A stretch of 64,000 bases of DNA. Origin: Anaerolineales bacterium (GTDB lineage Bacteria > Chloroflexota > Anaerolineae > Anaerolineales > UBA6663). The notes under the pieces are model-generated. The model saw nothing but the letters and a program-made list of their open reading frames with translations. It searched no databases and had not been told where the DNA came from. Location of the stretch: contig JADZEK010000044.1 of NCBI GenBank assembly GCA_020850595.1, positions 18,908 through 82,907 of the forward strand. Direction: 5' to 3'. The translations under genes and the position numbers were made by a program. Shown here piece by piece: positions 1-8,622 of this stretch (positions are counted from its first letter, which is position 1; each line of letters begins with the position of its first letter).

Positions 1-434
1 CTGTACGGGTCGGTGATGGTCTTGACGTCCGGCCTCAGGCGCGGCAGGTCGGTGCCCACCCAACCGCGCCCGGCCATGAACCCCACGTCGGCCAATGTGG
101 CGCGCAGCCCAAAGGCCAGGCTGGCCTCAGTTTCCTCCACCACTTCCAGGTCGCCCAGGTTGGCGGCCTGTGTGAACATCGGCGCGAAGCCGAAGCCCTC
201 GAACCCAAAGTAGCAGGTGCGCACGCGCTTGACTACGCCGGCGCCAACCAGCAGGTCAGACTCGTAACTGCTGGTGAAGCTCAGCAGCGTCAGGTCGCGC
301 GGCGGCTGGGGCAGGGCCAGCAAGGCGCAGACAAAGGCCACCGGCCGCCGGTAGAGCGTCATGCCCCCTAGCGACAGCGTGTCGCCTGTATGCACCAGCG
401 CCGCCGCCTCGGGCAGCGAGACCAGCTTATTCAT
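1..434 (-). CDS. CoA-transferase alpha subunit (partial, 3' end off window)
   Basis: The first ~144 residues of a family I CoA-transferase subunit are present, starting with ATG at 434 and running off the left edge. The translation opens MNKLVSLPEAAALVHTGDTL and contains the glycine-rich SLGGMTLYRRP segment and the FGFEGFGFAPMF region typical of glutaconate/3-oxoacid CoA-transferase A subunits. These enzymes move CoA between carboxylic acids. The start codon overlaps the stop of the small membrane protein upstream by 8 bases, so the two are probably co-transcribed. Substrate cannot be assigned. A beta subunit would be expected further left. Confidence 0.75.
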   Translation of the reverse strand, partial: MNKLVSLPEAAALVHTGDTLSLGGMTLYRRPVAFVCALLALPQPPRDLTLLSFTSSYESDLLVGAGVVKRVRTCYFGFEGFGFAPMFTQAANLGDLEVVEETEASLAFGLRATLADVGFMAGRGWVGTDLPRLRPDVKTITDPY

Positions 435-678
435 GTGCAGGTGTTTCGGTGGGTGGGGCTTGCTTGAGTGCCTCGACAGCGGCATGCAGAGCCGCGACTT
501 GGGCCGCCTGACTGGCCTGCGCCTGCCGCGCGCCGCTGATCGCCAGCCCCCACTTGCCGGCTTCTTCCTTCACCCCCCGGTCGCCGCGCATCAGTCCAAA
601 AAGCACCAGGTTGACGCTGAGTACAAAGAAGATGATGGCGGCGATGATGATGATGATCGTTTTCAGGTCCAGTGGCAC
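427..678 (-). CDS. small membrane protein with coiled-coil tail
   Basis: This is an 83-residue protein of unknown function. Residues ~8-30 form one hydrophobic helix, with a run of isoleucines encoded by an ATC/GAT microsatellite-like stretch. A polar Ala/Gln-rich segment (~50-75) could form a coiled coil. It lies between an ADP-ribosylglycohydrolase gene and a CoA-transferase gene, overlaps the latter by 8 bases, and is on the same strand. No family was recognised. It is supported by start/stop overlap and codon use similar to its neighbours. Confidence 0.6.
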   Translation of the reverse strand: MPLDLKTIIIIIAAIIFFVLSVNLVLFGLMRGDRGVKEEAGKWGLAISGARQAQASQAAQVAALHAAVEALKQAPPTETPAHE

Positions 679-695
679 GGGTTGCTCCGGTCGGT

Positions 696-1673
696 CTAGG
701 TCAGAGCCGCTTTGGCAGCGGCGGCGACCATCTCGGCTTTCTTGGCGGCCAGTCGCTCGGCCAGGCCCTGCAGATAGTCACGGTTCTCCAACCGCGCCAG
801 CCAATCGGGCGGGATGGCCTTCGTGCCGAGGCGCGCGCCCATGATGCCGCCCGCGATGGAAGCCACGCTGTCGGAGTCGCCGCTGATGTTCGCTCCCAAC
901 TGCACCGCCGCCACAAGATCCGTAGGGTGGCGCATCACGCAGTACAGGGCCATGCCCACCGCTTCTTCGGCGATCCAGCCGCCGCCGCGGGTGGGCCCAA
1001 TGTGGCCGAGGGCGGCCTCGATGTCAGTCCACGTCTGCGCTTCCGTCACACGCTCCAGGGCGGCATCGAACTCCGGCGCCGCGCCGCCGACGAACTTCAG
1101 CACACGCACCGGGAACTCGGCGGGGTCCACGTTTTCCAGCGCCAGCTTGATCAGGTAGGCCGCCGCCATACAGGCTGCGTCGGAGGTGGGGTGGCGGTGC
1201 GTGAGCACGCCCTGCGCTCGCGCGACCGTCTGCATCCGTCCCGGCTCGTACTGATAGAGGTAACCCACTGGCGCGACGCGCATGCAGCCGCCGCAACCCT
1301 TCGAGTCGCGCACACCGGCCTCGCGCCAGGGCGCGCCGCGCTCCAGGGCATTCACGCCCCGAATCGAAGTGGCGCCGGGCGCGCGCGTCGGTGTGATCGG
1401 GTCGCGTTTCCAGCCGATGAACTGGCGCGCCACGGCGCCCATGAGCACATCCAGGTCGTGCTGGCCGGCTTCAATCAGCGCCTCGGCCACGGCTGCCGTC
1501 ATTTGCGTGTCGTCGGTATAAAGCGCTGGGTCGGGCGGTGCCTGAATCCCGCCTCGACCGTATTTTGCCAGGATTTCTGGCCGCGCCATAAACTCGACCG
1601 GCCAGCCCAGGGCGTCGCCCAGCGCCAGGCCGAAGATCATGCCCTTCGCACGGTCGCGGTCGAGCAGGGTCAT
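696..1673 (-). CDS. ADP-ribosylglycohydrolase family protein
   Basis: A 325-residue protein of the DraG/ARH (ADP-ribosyl-glycohydrolase) family, which removes ADP-ribose from proteins or small molecules using a dinuclear metal centre. The N-terminal GLALGDALGWP, the metal-binding TDDT at residues 53-56 and the C-terminal GDSDS at 265-269 followed by an Ala/Gly-rich helix are all present, so it should be active. The ATG overlaps the stop of the HAD-hydrolase gene upstream (ATGA). The target is unknown; no nitrogenase genes are nearby, so a DraG role in nitrogenase control is not supported. Confidence 0.88.
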   Translation of the reverse strand: MTLLDRDRAKGMIFGLALGDALGWPVEFMARPEILAKYGRGGIQAPPDPALYTDDTQMTAAVAEALIEAGQHDLDVLMGAVARQFIGWKRDPITPTRAPGATSIRGVNALERGAPWREAGVRDSKGCGGCMRVAPVGYLYQYEPGRMQTVARAQGVLTHRHPTSDAACMAAAYLIKLALENVDPAEFPVRVLKFVGGAAPEFDAALERVTEAQTWTDIEAALGHIGPTRGGGWIAEEAVGMALYCVMRHPTDLVAAVQLGANISGDSDSVASIAGGIMGARLGTKAIPPDWLARLENRDYLQGLAERLAAKKAEMVAAAAKAALT

Positions 1674-2353
1674 GATAGGCCGGCCGCCGGCGGCAAGACG
1701 GCCGGGGTTAGCTTGCCGCTCTGGGTTACGACGGCTTCGAGGCCGAGGATGTTGTCAATGACCGCATCCACGCGCGCCAGCCGTGCGGAAACAGGTGCGG
1801 GGCTAATCAGGATCGTGTGCATACCCAGCATCCGCGCCGGTTGAAGGTTGCGCGGCGCGTCGTCCACAAAGAAACACTCGGGGCCGGCCGCGCCCAGGTG
1901 ATCCAGCACAAACTGATAGGCGCGCGGCTCAGGCTTGTTGACAAAGGCCAACGCCTGAATGTCAAATACCGCCTGAAAGTGACGGCCCACGCCCAGCCGG
2001 TCAAGCACACGCAGCGCGTGCGGTGCGTCGGCATTGGTGAAGATGACCTTTTCCACCGGCAGCCGGGCCAACATGGCGTCCAGCGCCGGGTTGGGCTGGA
2101 GGTAGTCGTCCAGCGGCAGGTCGTGGACAAACGCCAAGTAGTCAGCGGAGTCTACGTGACGCTCGGCTCGCAAGCCGTTCAGCGTGGTGCCGTATTCCTC
2201 GAACCATGCGCGCCGCTGTTCGCGCACGCCATCGGCGGGCAACCCGACCTTCTCAACCAGGTAACGGTCAATGCGGTCGCCGATAGCCGTCCAGAGCCCA
2301 CTCTGGGCGGCATAGAGCGTGTCGTCGAGATCGAATAGGCCGAAGCGCAACAT
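1670..2353 (-). CDS. HAD-superfamily pyrimidine 5'-nucleotidase-like hydrolase
   Basis: A 227-residue HAD phosphatase with motif I FDLDDTLY (nucleophile D8, acid/base D10), motif II in the IFTNADAP segment, the KPEP lysine and motif IV FVDDAPRN. The cap arrangement resembles Sdt1/Phm8-type pyrimidine nucleotidases. I chose ATG 2353 rather than an upstream in-frame codon because the family starts just before the DxD motif. A TAAAAT -10-like box (2361-2366) also ends exactly 7 nt before this ATG, suggesting a leaderless message. Its stop overlaps the ADP-ribosylglycohydrolase start, so the two may act together in nucleotide or ADP-ribose turnover (inference). Confidence 0.82.
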   Translation of the reverse strand: MLRFGLFDLDDTLYAAQSGLWTAIGDRIDRYLVEKVGLPADGVREQRRAWFEEYGTTLNGLRAERHVDSADYLAFVHDLPLDDYLQPNPALDAMLARLPVEKVIFTNADAPHALRVLDRLGVGRHFQAVFDIQALAFVNKPEPRAYQFVLDHLGAAGPECFFVDDAPRNLQPARMLGMHTILISPAPVSARLARVDAVIDNILGLEAVVTQSGKLTPAVLPPAAGLS

Positions 2354-2360
2354 TGGGGCT

Positions 2361-2366
2361 ATTTTA
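2361..2366 (-). promoter_or_regulatory. -10 box of HAD hydrolase gene (probable leaderless start)
   Basis: TAAAAT on the minus strand, separated by 7 nt from ATG at 2353. No Shine-Dalgarno sequence lies between. The same geometry recurs before several genes in this window. Confidence 0.45.
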
Positions 2367-2405
2367 GACCTGACTGGGTCAATTGCGAAGAGGGGCACTC
2401 AGCGC

Positions 2406-3269
2406 TCATGGCCCATCGTAAATGATAGCCATGTTCCGGAGGGCCGCCCACGCATCAAGGAACGTGGCCAGCGATCGAGTGTATTGCTGCGCGCCGTCCA
2501 GGATGGTGACGGTGTCGGCCGTGTAGCCGACGACGATGACGGTGTGTTCGAACGCCGCCACGACCGTCTGCCGCCCGTCGGCAGCGGTGTACACCTGCGA
2601 AGTGTGACCCACCTCAACGTGGCCCGCGACCCAGGCGATAACCGGCCGTCCGGCGGCGATCTCGCGTTGCACCAGCTCCCACTTGATGTAGCGCTGCGCC
2701 TCCGCCGGGACGCCGTATGCCGTGAGCAGCCTGGCCACCGGCCCGGCGTGAACGCCATAAGCATTTGGCGGCGTCTGCCCCCAGGCCCCATTCACGTCGC
2801 CGACAAAGCCGCGATCTGGGTCGTCAGAGGCGGGCAGGTTGCCCAGGAACTCTAGCTCGTCAATCGCTGCCCCAAAAAACGCTGCCCAATCGGCGGCCGA
2901 TCGGCTTTCGCAGCTCAGCGGCCGCGATTGCTTGTGCCCAACGACCCCGGAAACGACGGCGGCCTCTGGAACAATATCCCCGGCAGGCGCAGGGTCGGGC
3001 TGGGTCGGAGCAGCTTCTTCAATGAGGATCCCGAGCGCGTCGCCCGTTGGTGTGGGGATTGCGACGACGCTGTTCACCGGCGGGGGTGGCGGCGTTGGGG
3101 CCACGATCGCAGGCGGCGCCGGGGTTGGGCTGGAAAACAGGGCCGCCGTTACCAGCAGGGGCATTGGGGGCGGCAGTTGGTTGGCCAACACACTCACGGC
3201 AAAGACGGCCGCGACACCGCCATTGGCAACGAGCATTAACAGCAGGGCACCTGCCTTGCGTCCGCGCAT
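2406..3269 (-). CDS. membrane-anchored C39-like (papain-fold) cysteine protease
   Basis: A 287-residue protein with an N-terminal hydrophobic anchor (~8-30), a proline/threonine-rich linker (~35-100) and a C-terminal C39-like domain. The probable catalytic triad is C120 (in LSCESRSAADW), H242 (in AFEHTVIVVGY) and D258 (in TILDG), matching the Peptidase_C39_2 pattern. The active domain should face outside the membrane. I chose ATG 3269 over ATG 3278 because an extended -10 box (TGTTACAAT) ends 7 nt before it. It probably has its own promoter, separate from the upstream ETF operon. Substrate is unknown. Confidence 0.8.
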   Translation of the reverse strand: MRGRKAGALLLMLVANGGVAAVFAVSVLANQLPPPMPLLVTAALFSSPTPAPPAIVAPTPPPPPVNSVVAIPTPTGDALGILIEEAAPTQPDPAPAGDIVPEAAVVSGVVGHKQSRPLSCESRSAADWAAFFGAAIDELEFLGNLPASDDPDRGFVGDVNGAWGQTPPNAYGVHAGPVARLLTAYGVPAEAQRYIKWELVQREIAAGRPVIAWVAGHVEVGHTSQVYTAADGRQTVVAAFEHTVIVVGYTADTVTILDGAQQYTRSLATFLDAWAALRNMAIIYDGP

Positions 3270-3276
3270 GGAGACC

Positions 3277-3285
3277 ATTGTAACA
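3277..3285 (-). promoter_or_regulatory. extended -10 of C39-like protease gene
   Basis: TGTTACAAT on the minus strand; TACAAT is followed by 7 nt and then ATG 3269. No Shine-Dalgarno sequence is present, consistent with a leaderless transcript. Confidence 0.45.
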
Positions 3286-3360
3286 AACGTGGGACCAGGT
3301 GCGGCAGTGGCCTACCGCATGGGGGCAGGCAATCAATTCGACTGACGCACTGCCGACTCG

Positions 3361-4320
3361 CTAGGCGGCTTGCGACAGCAATGCCGCGATCACGGCCGCG
3401 GGCTCGGCGACAACAGCCACATCGGCGACCTTGAAGATGGGCGCTTCAGGGTTGACGTGCACGGCCAGCACGCGCCGCGCCCTGGAGATGGCCGCGTTGT
3501 GGATCGTGTCGCCTAAGATGCCAAACGCAAGGTAGAGGTTTGGCGCCACTTCTTGCCCGGTGACACCGACTTCGTGTGCCGCATCCACCCAGCCGCTGTC
3601 GCGGGCCGAGCGGTCACCAGCGAACTCGGCTCCGAGCTTTTCGGCCAGCGCTTGCGCCAATGCCAAGCCCGCCTCGCCGCCCACGCCGCGGCCGACCGCC
3701 ACAATCGTGCGCGCCTTGCTGAGGGGCGGCCAGGCGGGCGGCGAGGGCGTGGCCGCCCCGAGCGGCACCAGTACCGCCTCCGGCGCGGCCAGATCGCTCG
3801 TAATCACCTTGCCGGTACGGCCGGGGTCGGCATACGGTGCGGGCCATTCGGTCACATCCACCGTCGCCACCTTCGCCTGCGTGGTCACTTCTAGGTCGAG
3901 CGCGTAGTCGCCGCCATAGACCGCATGCGTTCCGCGCAGGGCGCGCGTGTCCGGGTCAATTTCCAAGGTCCTGGTCCCGGTGATCAGTCCCGCACCCAGA
4001 CGCTGGGCCAATTGCGCTGCCGCGGTCTCTTGTCCGCCCAGTAGTAGCACGTATTCTGGGTGTTGCGTCATCAGGTAGGCCGTGGCGTCGAGTGTCACAT
4101 GCGCGCGGTCGGCTCCAAATGTGATCGCCTCGGCCGCCTGCGCGGCGTCGCCCACCACCGCATGGACGTAGCAACCCAGCCCGTCAGCCAGGCGTCGCGC
4201 CTCGGCCATCAACGTCGGGGTGCCAGTCGGTGAGCCAGCCGGAACCACTGTCCAGATGTCGCGGTGCTCCACCGCGGATGCGTCCTCACCTAATAGAGCC
4301 GACAGATCGGCGAGGTCCAT
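3361..4320 (-). CDS. etfA: electron transfer flavoprotein alpha subunit
   Basis: A 319-residue ETF alpha subunit. It carries FAD and passes electrons from acyl-CoA dehydrogenases to ETF:quinone oxidoreductase. The C-terminal FAD-binding domain is clear: GRGVGGEAGLALAQALAEKL, then GDRSARDSGWVDAAHEVG, then NLYLAFGILGDTIHNAAI, and finally a VNPEAPIFKVADVAVV segment. It is the last gene of the beta-oxidation operon, 3 nt after etfB, and both upstream acyl-CoA dehydrogenases are likely donors. Length and domain order are normal. Confidence 0.93.
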   Translation of the reverse strand: MDLADLSALLGEDASAVEHRDIWTVVPAGSPTGTPTLMAEARRLADGLGCYVHAVVGDAAQAAEAITFGADRAHVTLDATAYLMTQHPEYVLLLGGQETAAAQLAQRLGAGLITGTRTLEIDPDTRALRGTHAVYGGDYALDLEVTTQAKVATVDVTEWPAPYADPGRTGKVITSDLAAPEAVLVPLGAATPSPPAWPPLSKARTIVAVGRGVGGEAGLALAQALAEKLGAEFAGDRSARDSGWVDAAHEVGVTGQEVAPNLYLAFGILGDTIHNAAISRARRVLAVHVNPEAPIFKVADVAVVAEPAAVIAALLSQAA

Positions 4321-4323
4321 GGC

Positions 4324-5088
4324 CTAACCCTTTCTTAACAACTCGGTGGCAAGTTGTCGGGCAATGTCATCGAGGCTGCCCTCCAGCCGTTGGCCGAAGG
4401 TGCGCTCGGCCGGAAAGCTCTCGCTGCGCCGTGTTGTCTGTGGTCGCAGCATAGGTTCCACCAACCCCAAATCGGCCAGTGTGACCGTCTCGATGGCGGC
4501 TGTGTCAGCATAGGCGCGGAGGATGGCCGGCGCGGGCGCGAAGCGCGGTCGGTTGGCATCTTCTGCGATGGCGATCACCGCTGGAAGAGGCGTGTGCCAA
4601 GCGGCACACGTGCCGCCGTCGGCTAAAGTGACCGCGGCGCCCTCGTTTATCAGCTCCACCGCCAGCGCAGCGCCCACGAAGGGCCGGCCCAGCTGCGCCG
4701 CCAAGCGCGGCGCCACCTGCGCCAAATCGGCGTGGCGCACTGTCGCGCCCATTAGCACCAGGCCCGCGCCGCCGATTTGCTCCAACGCCAATGGCAGAGC
4801 CGCCGCTATCTGACCGGCGTCGGGATCGGCCCAGCCCGTTACCCACAAGGCTCGTGTCGCGCCCACAGCCCGCGCGTGGTACAAAGCTTCCCGCGTTTCC
4901 GGGCCGCCAATTCCAATCACCGCCACCGCGTGCTCGGTGCCGGCCAGTTGCAGGGCGGTTTCCAGCGCGTTGATGTCGGCCGGAGTCGTGCGCCACTCGT
5001 CGCGGTGCACGAAGATCCTCTGCGCTTTGCGATTGACGGTGAAACTGGCCGGGTCGCGCCCAACCCGCAGCAGCACGCCGATGTTCAT
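4324..5088 (-). CDS. etfB: electron transfer flavoprotein beta subunit
   Basis: A 254-residue ETF beta subunit, partner of EtfA. It opens with MNIGVLLRVGRDPASFTVN and contains the nucleotide-binding region around IGIGGPETREALYHARAVGA. The C-terminal recognition-arm region (ADLGLVEPMLRP) is present. The ATG overlaps the stop of the acyl-CoA dehydrogenase upstream by 4 bases, indicating translational coupling. The classical ETF beta adenine-binding sequence is diverged, so cofactor use should not be assumed identical to the textbook ETF. Confidence 0.9.
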   Translation of the reverse strand: MNIGVLLRVGRDPASFTVNRKAQRIFVHRDEWRTTPADINALETALQLAGTEHAVAVIGIGGPETREALYHARAVGATRALWVTGWADPDAGQIAAALPLALEQIGGAGLVLMGATVRHADLAQVAPRLAAQLGRPFVGAALAVELINEGAAVTLADGGTCAAWHTPLPAVIAIAEDANRPRFAPAPAILRAYADTAAIETVTLADLGLVEPMLRPQTTRRSESFPAERTFGQRLEGSLDDIARQLATELLRKG

Positions 5089-6260
5089 GGCCGGATCCTT
5101 ACGCCCCGCTCTTGCAGCAATTCGCCGGCGATCACAATCCGCTGGATTTCATTGGTGCCTTCGAAGATTTCGGCGATGCGCGCGTCTCGCCAGCCGCGCT
5201 CCAACGGAAACTCGCGGCTCACGCCCAGCGCTCCGTGAATTTGCAGCGCCCGGTCTATGCAGCGGCTGGCCGTCTCCGAGCCGAGCAGCTTGCACATGCC
5301 CGCTTCCTTGATATACGGCCGGCCGTGATCTACCAGCCACGCTGTGCGGTAGACTAGCGACCGCAGTGCTTCGACCTCGGTTGCCATGTCGGCCAGCATG
5401 AATTGGATTGACTGCATATGAGCGATGGGCCGCCCGAACTGGCTGCGTGCCTTCACCCAGCGCAGCGACGCGCCTAGGGCTTCCTCTGCGCCGCCAAGTG
5501 TGGCCGCGCCAAGCGACACCCGGCCGATGTCGAGCGTTTTCATGAAAGTCACGAAGCCCAGCCCGACATCGCCCAGCACGTTCTCCGCCGGCACGCGCAC
5601 TTCGTCGAAGTTCAGCAGCGAGGTCGGCGAACCGTGCAGTCCCATCTTGCGCTCGGGCCGGCCGGCTGAGAAGCCGGGCGTGCCCGTTTCCACCACGAAG
5701 CATGTCGCGCCGCCGCGCGCCCCAAGGGCAGCATCGGTCACGGCCAACACCATCACCACGTCAGCGATTGGCCCGTTGGTGATCCACATCTTTTGGCCGT
5801 CGAGCACATATGAGTCGCCTTCCCGCGTGGCACGCAGCCGGATGCCGGCTGCGTCCGACCCGGCCTGTGGCTCGGTCAGCCCAAACGCACCAATCGTTTG
5901 ACCCGAGCACAGGGCTGGCAGGTACTTCCGCTTCAGCCGCTCTGAGCCGTCGAGGTATAGACTCATGGCGGCAATGCCAATATGAGCCCCGATGATGGTA
6001 GCTGTGGACGGGCAGACGCGGTTAAGTTCCTCCATGAGAATGCAGTAGCCGGTTTCACCCGCACCGGCTCCGCCATACTCCTGGGCGAAGGGGATTCCGA
6101 AGAAGCCTAACTCGCCCATCCACCGCAGCACAGCTGGGTCTTGCCGGCCGGTGCGATCTACCTCCTTGGCCCGCCGGCGTAGTTCTTGCTCGCAGAAGTC
6201 GCGCAGCATCCGGCGCAGCGCGAGGTGGTGGGGCGCGAAGGTGAAATCCATAGGCGTCAT
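5085..6260 (-). CDS. acyl-CoA dehydrogenase (canonical catalytic Glu)
   Basis: A 391-residue acyl-CoA dehydrogenase that introduces the alpha-beta double bond in acyl-CoA using FAD. It shows the middle-domain signature FGLTEPQAGSDAAG, the substrate/FAD strand MWITNGPIADV and the C-terminal IFEGTNEIQR, whose Glu matches the catalytic base of short/medium-chain enzymes. It overlaps the second acyl-CoA dehydrogenase and etfB by 4 bases each. Electrons should go to the ETF encoded immediately downstream. Chain-length preference cannot be read from the sequence. Confidence 0.93.
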   Translation of the reverse strand: MTPMDFTFAPHHLALRRMLRDFCEQELRRRAKEVDRTGRQDPAVLRWMGELGFFGIPFAQEYGGAGAGETGYCILMEELNRVCPSTATIIGAHIGIAAMSLYLDGSERLKRKYLPALCSGQTIGAFGLTEPQAGSDAAGIRLRATREGDSYVLDGQKMWITNGPIADVVMVLAVTDAALGARGGATCFVVETGTPGFSAGRPERKMGLHGSPTSLLNFDEVRVPAENVLGDVGLGFVTFMKTLDIGRVSLGAATLGGAEEALGASLRWVKARSQFGRPIAHMQSIQFMLADMATEVEALRSLVYRTAWLVDHGRPYIKEAGMCKLLGSETASRCIDRALQIHGALGVSREFPLERGWRDARIAEIFEGTNEIQRIVIAGELLQERGVRIRP

Positions 6261-7417
6261 GGCTGGAGCGCCAGCCCCTCCGGCTCGAACAAGACCCGGG
6301 CGATGGCGAAGCGCTGGATCTCATCGGTGCCGCCCAGCAGCCGCAGCGCGCGCACGTCGCGGTAGATGCGCGAAATGGCGTACTCGTCGCTGAACCCGTA
6401 GCCGCCATGCACCTGGAGCATCTTGTTGGCGGTGTCACGCGCCACCCGGGCCGCCAGGTATTTCGCCATGCTTGCGCTGCTCTCGTAGTCTTGTCCCTGG
6501 TCGGCCTGCCACGCGGTGTGGTGCACCAGGTGCCGCAGCGCCTCGATTTCTACCGCACAGTCGGCTGCATAGTTCTGGATCGCCTGCTTTTCGGCAATGG
6601 GCACGCCGAACTGCTTGCGTTCCGCGGCAAACTTGAGGCCTAAGGCCAACGCGCCCCCGGCCGCGCCCAGCCCCGCCGCCGCCAGGCTCAGCCGCACGCG
6701 CCGAAACGCGCGCTGCACCAGCGCCCAACCGTGGTCGAGTTGGCCGAGCAGGTGGCTGGCGGGCACGCGGCAGCCTTCGAAGTACATCGTGCGAATATCC
6801 AGGCCGCGTAGTCCCAGCGTTGGCTCGCGTTGGCCCAGGAAGATGCCCGGTGTCTGTGCATCTACGACAAAGGCGCTCAAGCCGCGGAGGCGCGCTCCGG
6901 GCGTTGTCAGCGCGAGCACCACATGCGCGCCGGCTTGCCCGGCGTTGCTCACCCAGGCCTTCACGCCGTCGAGCCGGTAGTATTCGCCTTCCGGCACGGC
7001 GCGCGTTTGCACTGCGCCCGCGTCTGACCCGGCCTCTGGCTCGGTCAACGCGAACGTGCCCAACTCGCCGCCTGCTAAGCGAGGCAGAAACTCGGCCTTC
7101 ACCGCCTCGCTGCCGCCATCCAGGATGGTCATGGACGACAGCATCGTGTGGATGCCGAGCGCTGCCGCCATCGAGAGGCAATGGCGCGCTACGGTTTCGA
7201 CGAGCAGGCTGTAACTCAGGTAATCCATCGCCGCGCCACCGTATTGTTCCGGCAGCGTGGCGCCCAAGAAGCCTTGCGCGGCGGCCTTTTGTAACAGGGC
7301 AGTGGGTATGGCCTCATCGCGGTCAGTCTGCTCGGCGCACGGCGCGACCTCGTTTTCCGCAAAGTCGCGAAACAGGTCGTGGAACATCTGCTGCTCGTCG
7401 CTCAGGGCAAAGTCCAT
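6257..7417 (-). CDS. acyl-CoA dehydrogenase paralogue (lacks canonical Glu)
   Basis: A 386-residue acyl-CoA dehydrogenase family protein with FALTEPEAGSDAGA and AWVSNAGQAGAH motifs. The C-terminal motif reads LLGGTDEIQRF, with Gly where the adjacent paralogue has the catalytic Glu. The long-chain/isovaleryl alternative position (around GLKFAAERKQFG) also shows no obvious Glu. It is translationally coupled to its paralogue. It may use a base elsewhere or catalyse a related reaction. FAD binding and ETF interaction are expected from the family. Confidence 0.88.
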   Translation of the reverse strand: MDFALSDEQQMFHDLFRDFAENEVAPCAEQTDRDEAIPTALLQKAAAQGFLGATLPEQYGGAAMDYLSYSLLVETVARHCLSMAAALGIHTMLSSMTILDGGSEAVKAEFLPRLAGGELGTFALTEPEAGSDAGAVQTRAVPEGEYYRLDGVKAWVSNAGQAGAHVVLALTTPGARLRGLSAFVVDAQTPGIFLGQREPTLGLRGLDIRTMYFEGCRVPASHLLGQLDHGWALVQRAFRRVRLSLAAAGLGAAGGALALGLKFAAERKQFGVPIAEKQAIQNYAADCAVEIEALRHLVHHTAWQADQGQDYESSASMAKYLAARVARDTANKMLQVHGGYGFSDEYAISRIYRDVRALRLLGGTDEIQRFAIARVLFEPEGLALQP

Positions 7418-7432
7418 GGCGGTCTCCGCTGG

Positions 7433-7831
7433 TCAGTCCTCACCGCTGTCTTTGAGGCGCTGTACTTCAGCCTCCAGCCGTGCTTTCTCATCCTTCAGGC
7501 GCAGCAATTCGGCTCGCATTTCCGCTGCCTCAGCCGGGGAGGGGCGGGGCGTCTTCTCCTGACCCCACACCTGAATCGTGTCGCTGCGCGCGCGCTGGAA
7601 GCGGCTAGTGAACAAGCCTAGAGCAGCCGCCAACACAACAGTGGTGACCGCCGCCACGCCCACTTCTGACCAATGGTGGTACAGCTGCGCCCACCCGGCG
7701 ATCAGCAGCAGCAGGGGGACGACGAGCACAATGACAAACACGCCCAGCGCCCGGCGCTCGACCCGCCGCAGCACCAGGGAGATGAATAACAGCGCGGCGG
7801 TCAGCCCCATGACCGTAATCAGGTCCATCAC
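7433..7831 (-). CDS. three-helix membrane protein with coiled-coil tail in beta-oxidation operon
   Basis: A 132-residue protein of no recognised family. Hydrophobic helices lie at about 5-20, 28-46 and 56-74. The C-terminal third is charged and heptad-like (MRAELLRLKDEKARLEAEVQ). The start overlaps the stop of the enoyl-CoA hydratase gene (ATGA) and the next acyl-CoA dehydrogenase starts 15 nt after it, so it is a genuine operon member. It could tether beta-oxidation enzymes to the membrane; that is speculation from position and topology only. Confidence 0.65.
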   Translation of the reverse strand: MMDLITVMGLTAALLFISLVLRRVERRALGVFVIVLVVPLLLLIAGWAQLYHHWSEVGVAAVTTVVLAAALGLFTSRFQRARSDTIQVWGQEKTPRPSPAEAAEMRAELLRLKDEKARLEAEVQRLKDSGED

Positions 7832-8613
7832 TTGTCCTTGAAGGCCGGCTGTCGCTTTTGCAGGAAGGCCGCCGCACCCTCGCGGGCATCCTCCGTCAGT
7901 GCGATCTGCCCGAACTGCTGGGCCTCGAGTGCCAACCCGTCGGATAGCGGCTGCTCGTAGCCGCCCTGAACGGCCGCCAGCGCCGCTCGCGCCGCCAACC
8001 CGCCTTTCTGCGCGATCTTGCGCGCCAGGTCGCGGGACGTCTTCAGCACCTCGCCGCCTGGCACGACCTTGTTTACCAGGTTAAGCCGGTAGGCTTCCTG
8101 CGCGGTGATTGAGTCGCCCGTCAGGATCAGTTCTAGCGCCTTGGCGCGACCCACCAGCCGCGCCAACCGCTGCGTGCCGCCCCACCCGGGGATGATACCC
8201 AAGTTGATCTCGGGCTGGCCGAGTTTCACCCGGTCGCCCACGATGCGCAGGTGGCAGGCCATCGCCAGCTCCAGCCCACCACCCAGCGCCACGCCGTTGA
8301 TCGCGGCGATGAACGGCTTGGGTGCGACCTCGATCTGACTAAACAGGGCCTGCACCTGCCGGCTGATGGCCTCGGCGTGGGCGGCGTCGGTCAACAGGGA
8401 GAACTCGCTGATGTCGGCCCCGGCCACGAAAGCGACCTGGCCCGCGCCGGTCAGTACTACCGCTTTTACCTCGGGGTTGGCGATTACTTCGGCCACCACC
8501 TCGGCCAACTCCTTTAGCGTGGCCTGGTTGAGCGCATTCACGGGCGGGTGATCTAACGTCACCAGCGCCACGCGGTCTTCCAGGCCTACCTTCACTAACT
8601 GGCGTTCGGTCAT
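7828..8613 (-). CDS. enoyl-CoA hydratase (crotonase family)
   Basis: A 261-residue crotonase that hydrates trans-2-enoyl-CoA to 3-hydroxyacyl-CoA. It contains the oxyanion-hole region AFVAGADISEF, the NGVALGGGLELAMACH signature and the second catalytic Glu in GQPEINLGIIPGWGGTQR. It lies 9 nt downstream of the 3-hydroxyacyl-CoA dehydrogenase gene, so consecutive pathway steps are adjacent. Length is standard for a monofunctional crotonase. Confidence 0.93.
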   Translation of the reverse strand: MTERQLVKVGLEDRVALVTLDHPPVNALNQATLKELAEVVAEVIANPEVKAVVLTGAGQVAFVAGADISEFSLLTDAAHAEAISRQVQALFSQIEVAPKPFIAAINGVALGGGLELAMACHLRIVGDRVKLGQPEINLGIIPGWGGTQRLARLVGRAKALELILTGDSITAQEAYRLNLVNKVVPGGEVLKTSRDLARKIAQKGGLAARAALAAVQGGYEQPLSDGLALEAQQFGQIALTEDAREGAAAFLQKRQPAFKDK

Positions 8614-8622
8614 GGTCGGCTC

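Noticed and set aside
696..1673. DraG nitrogenase regulator
   Set aside because: Family motifs fit, but no nif or draT genes are present; a general ADP-ribosylglycohydrolase call is safer.
672..1844. Long plus-strand frame opposite the ADP-ribosylglycohydrolase
   Set aside because: Antisense shadow of a GC-rich gene; no family motifs, and the minus strand encodes a complete enzyme.
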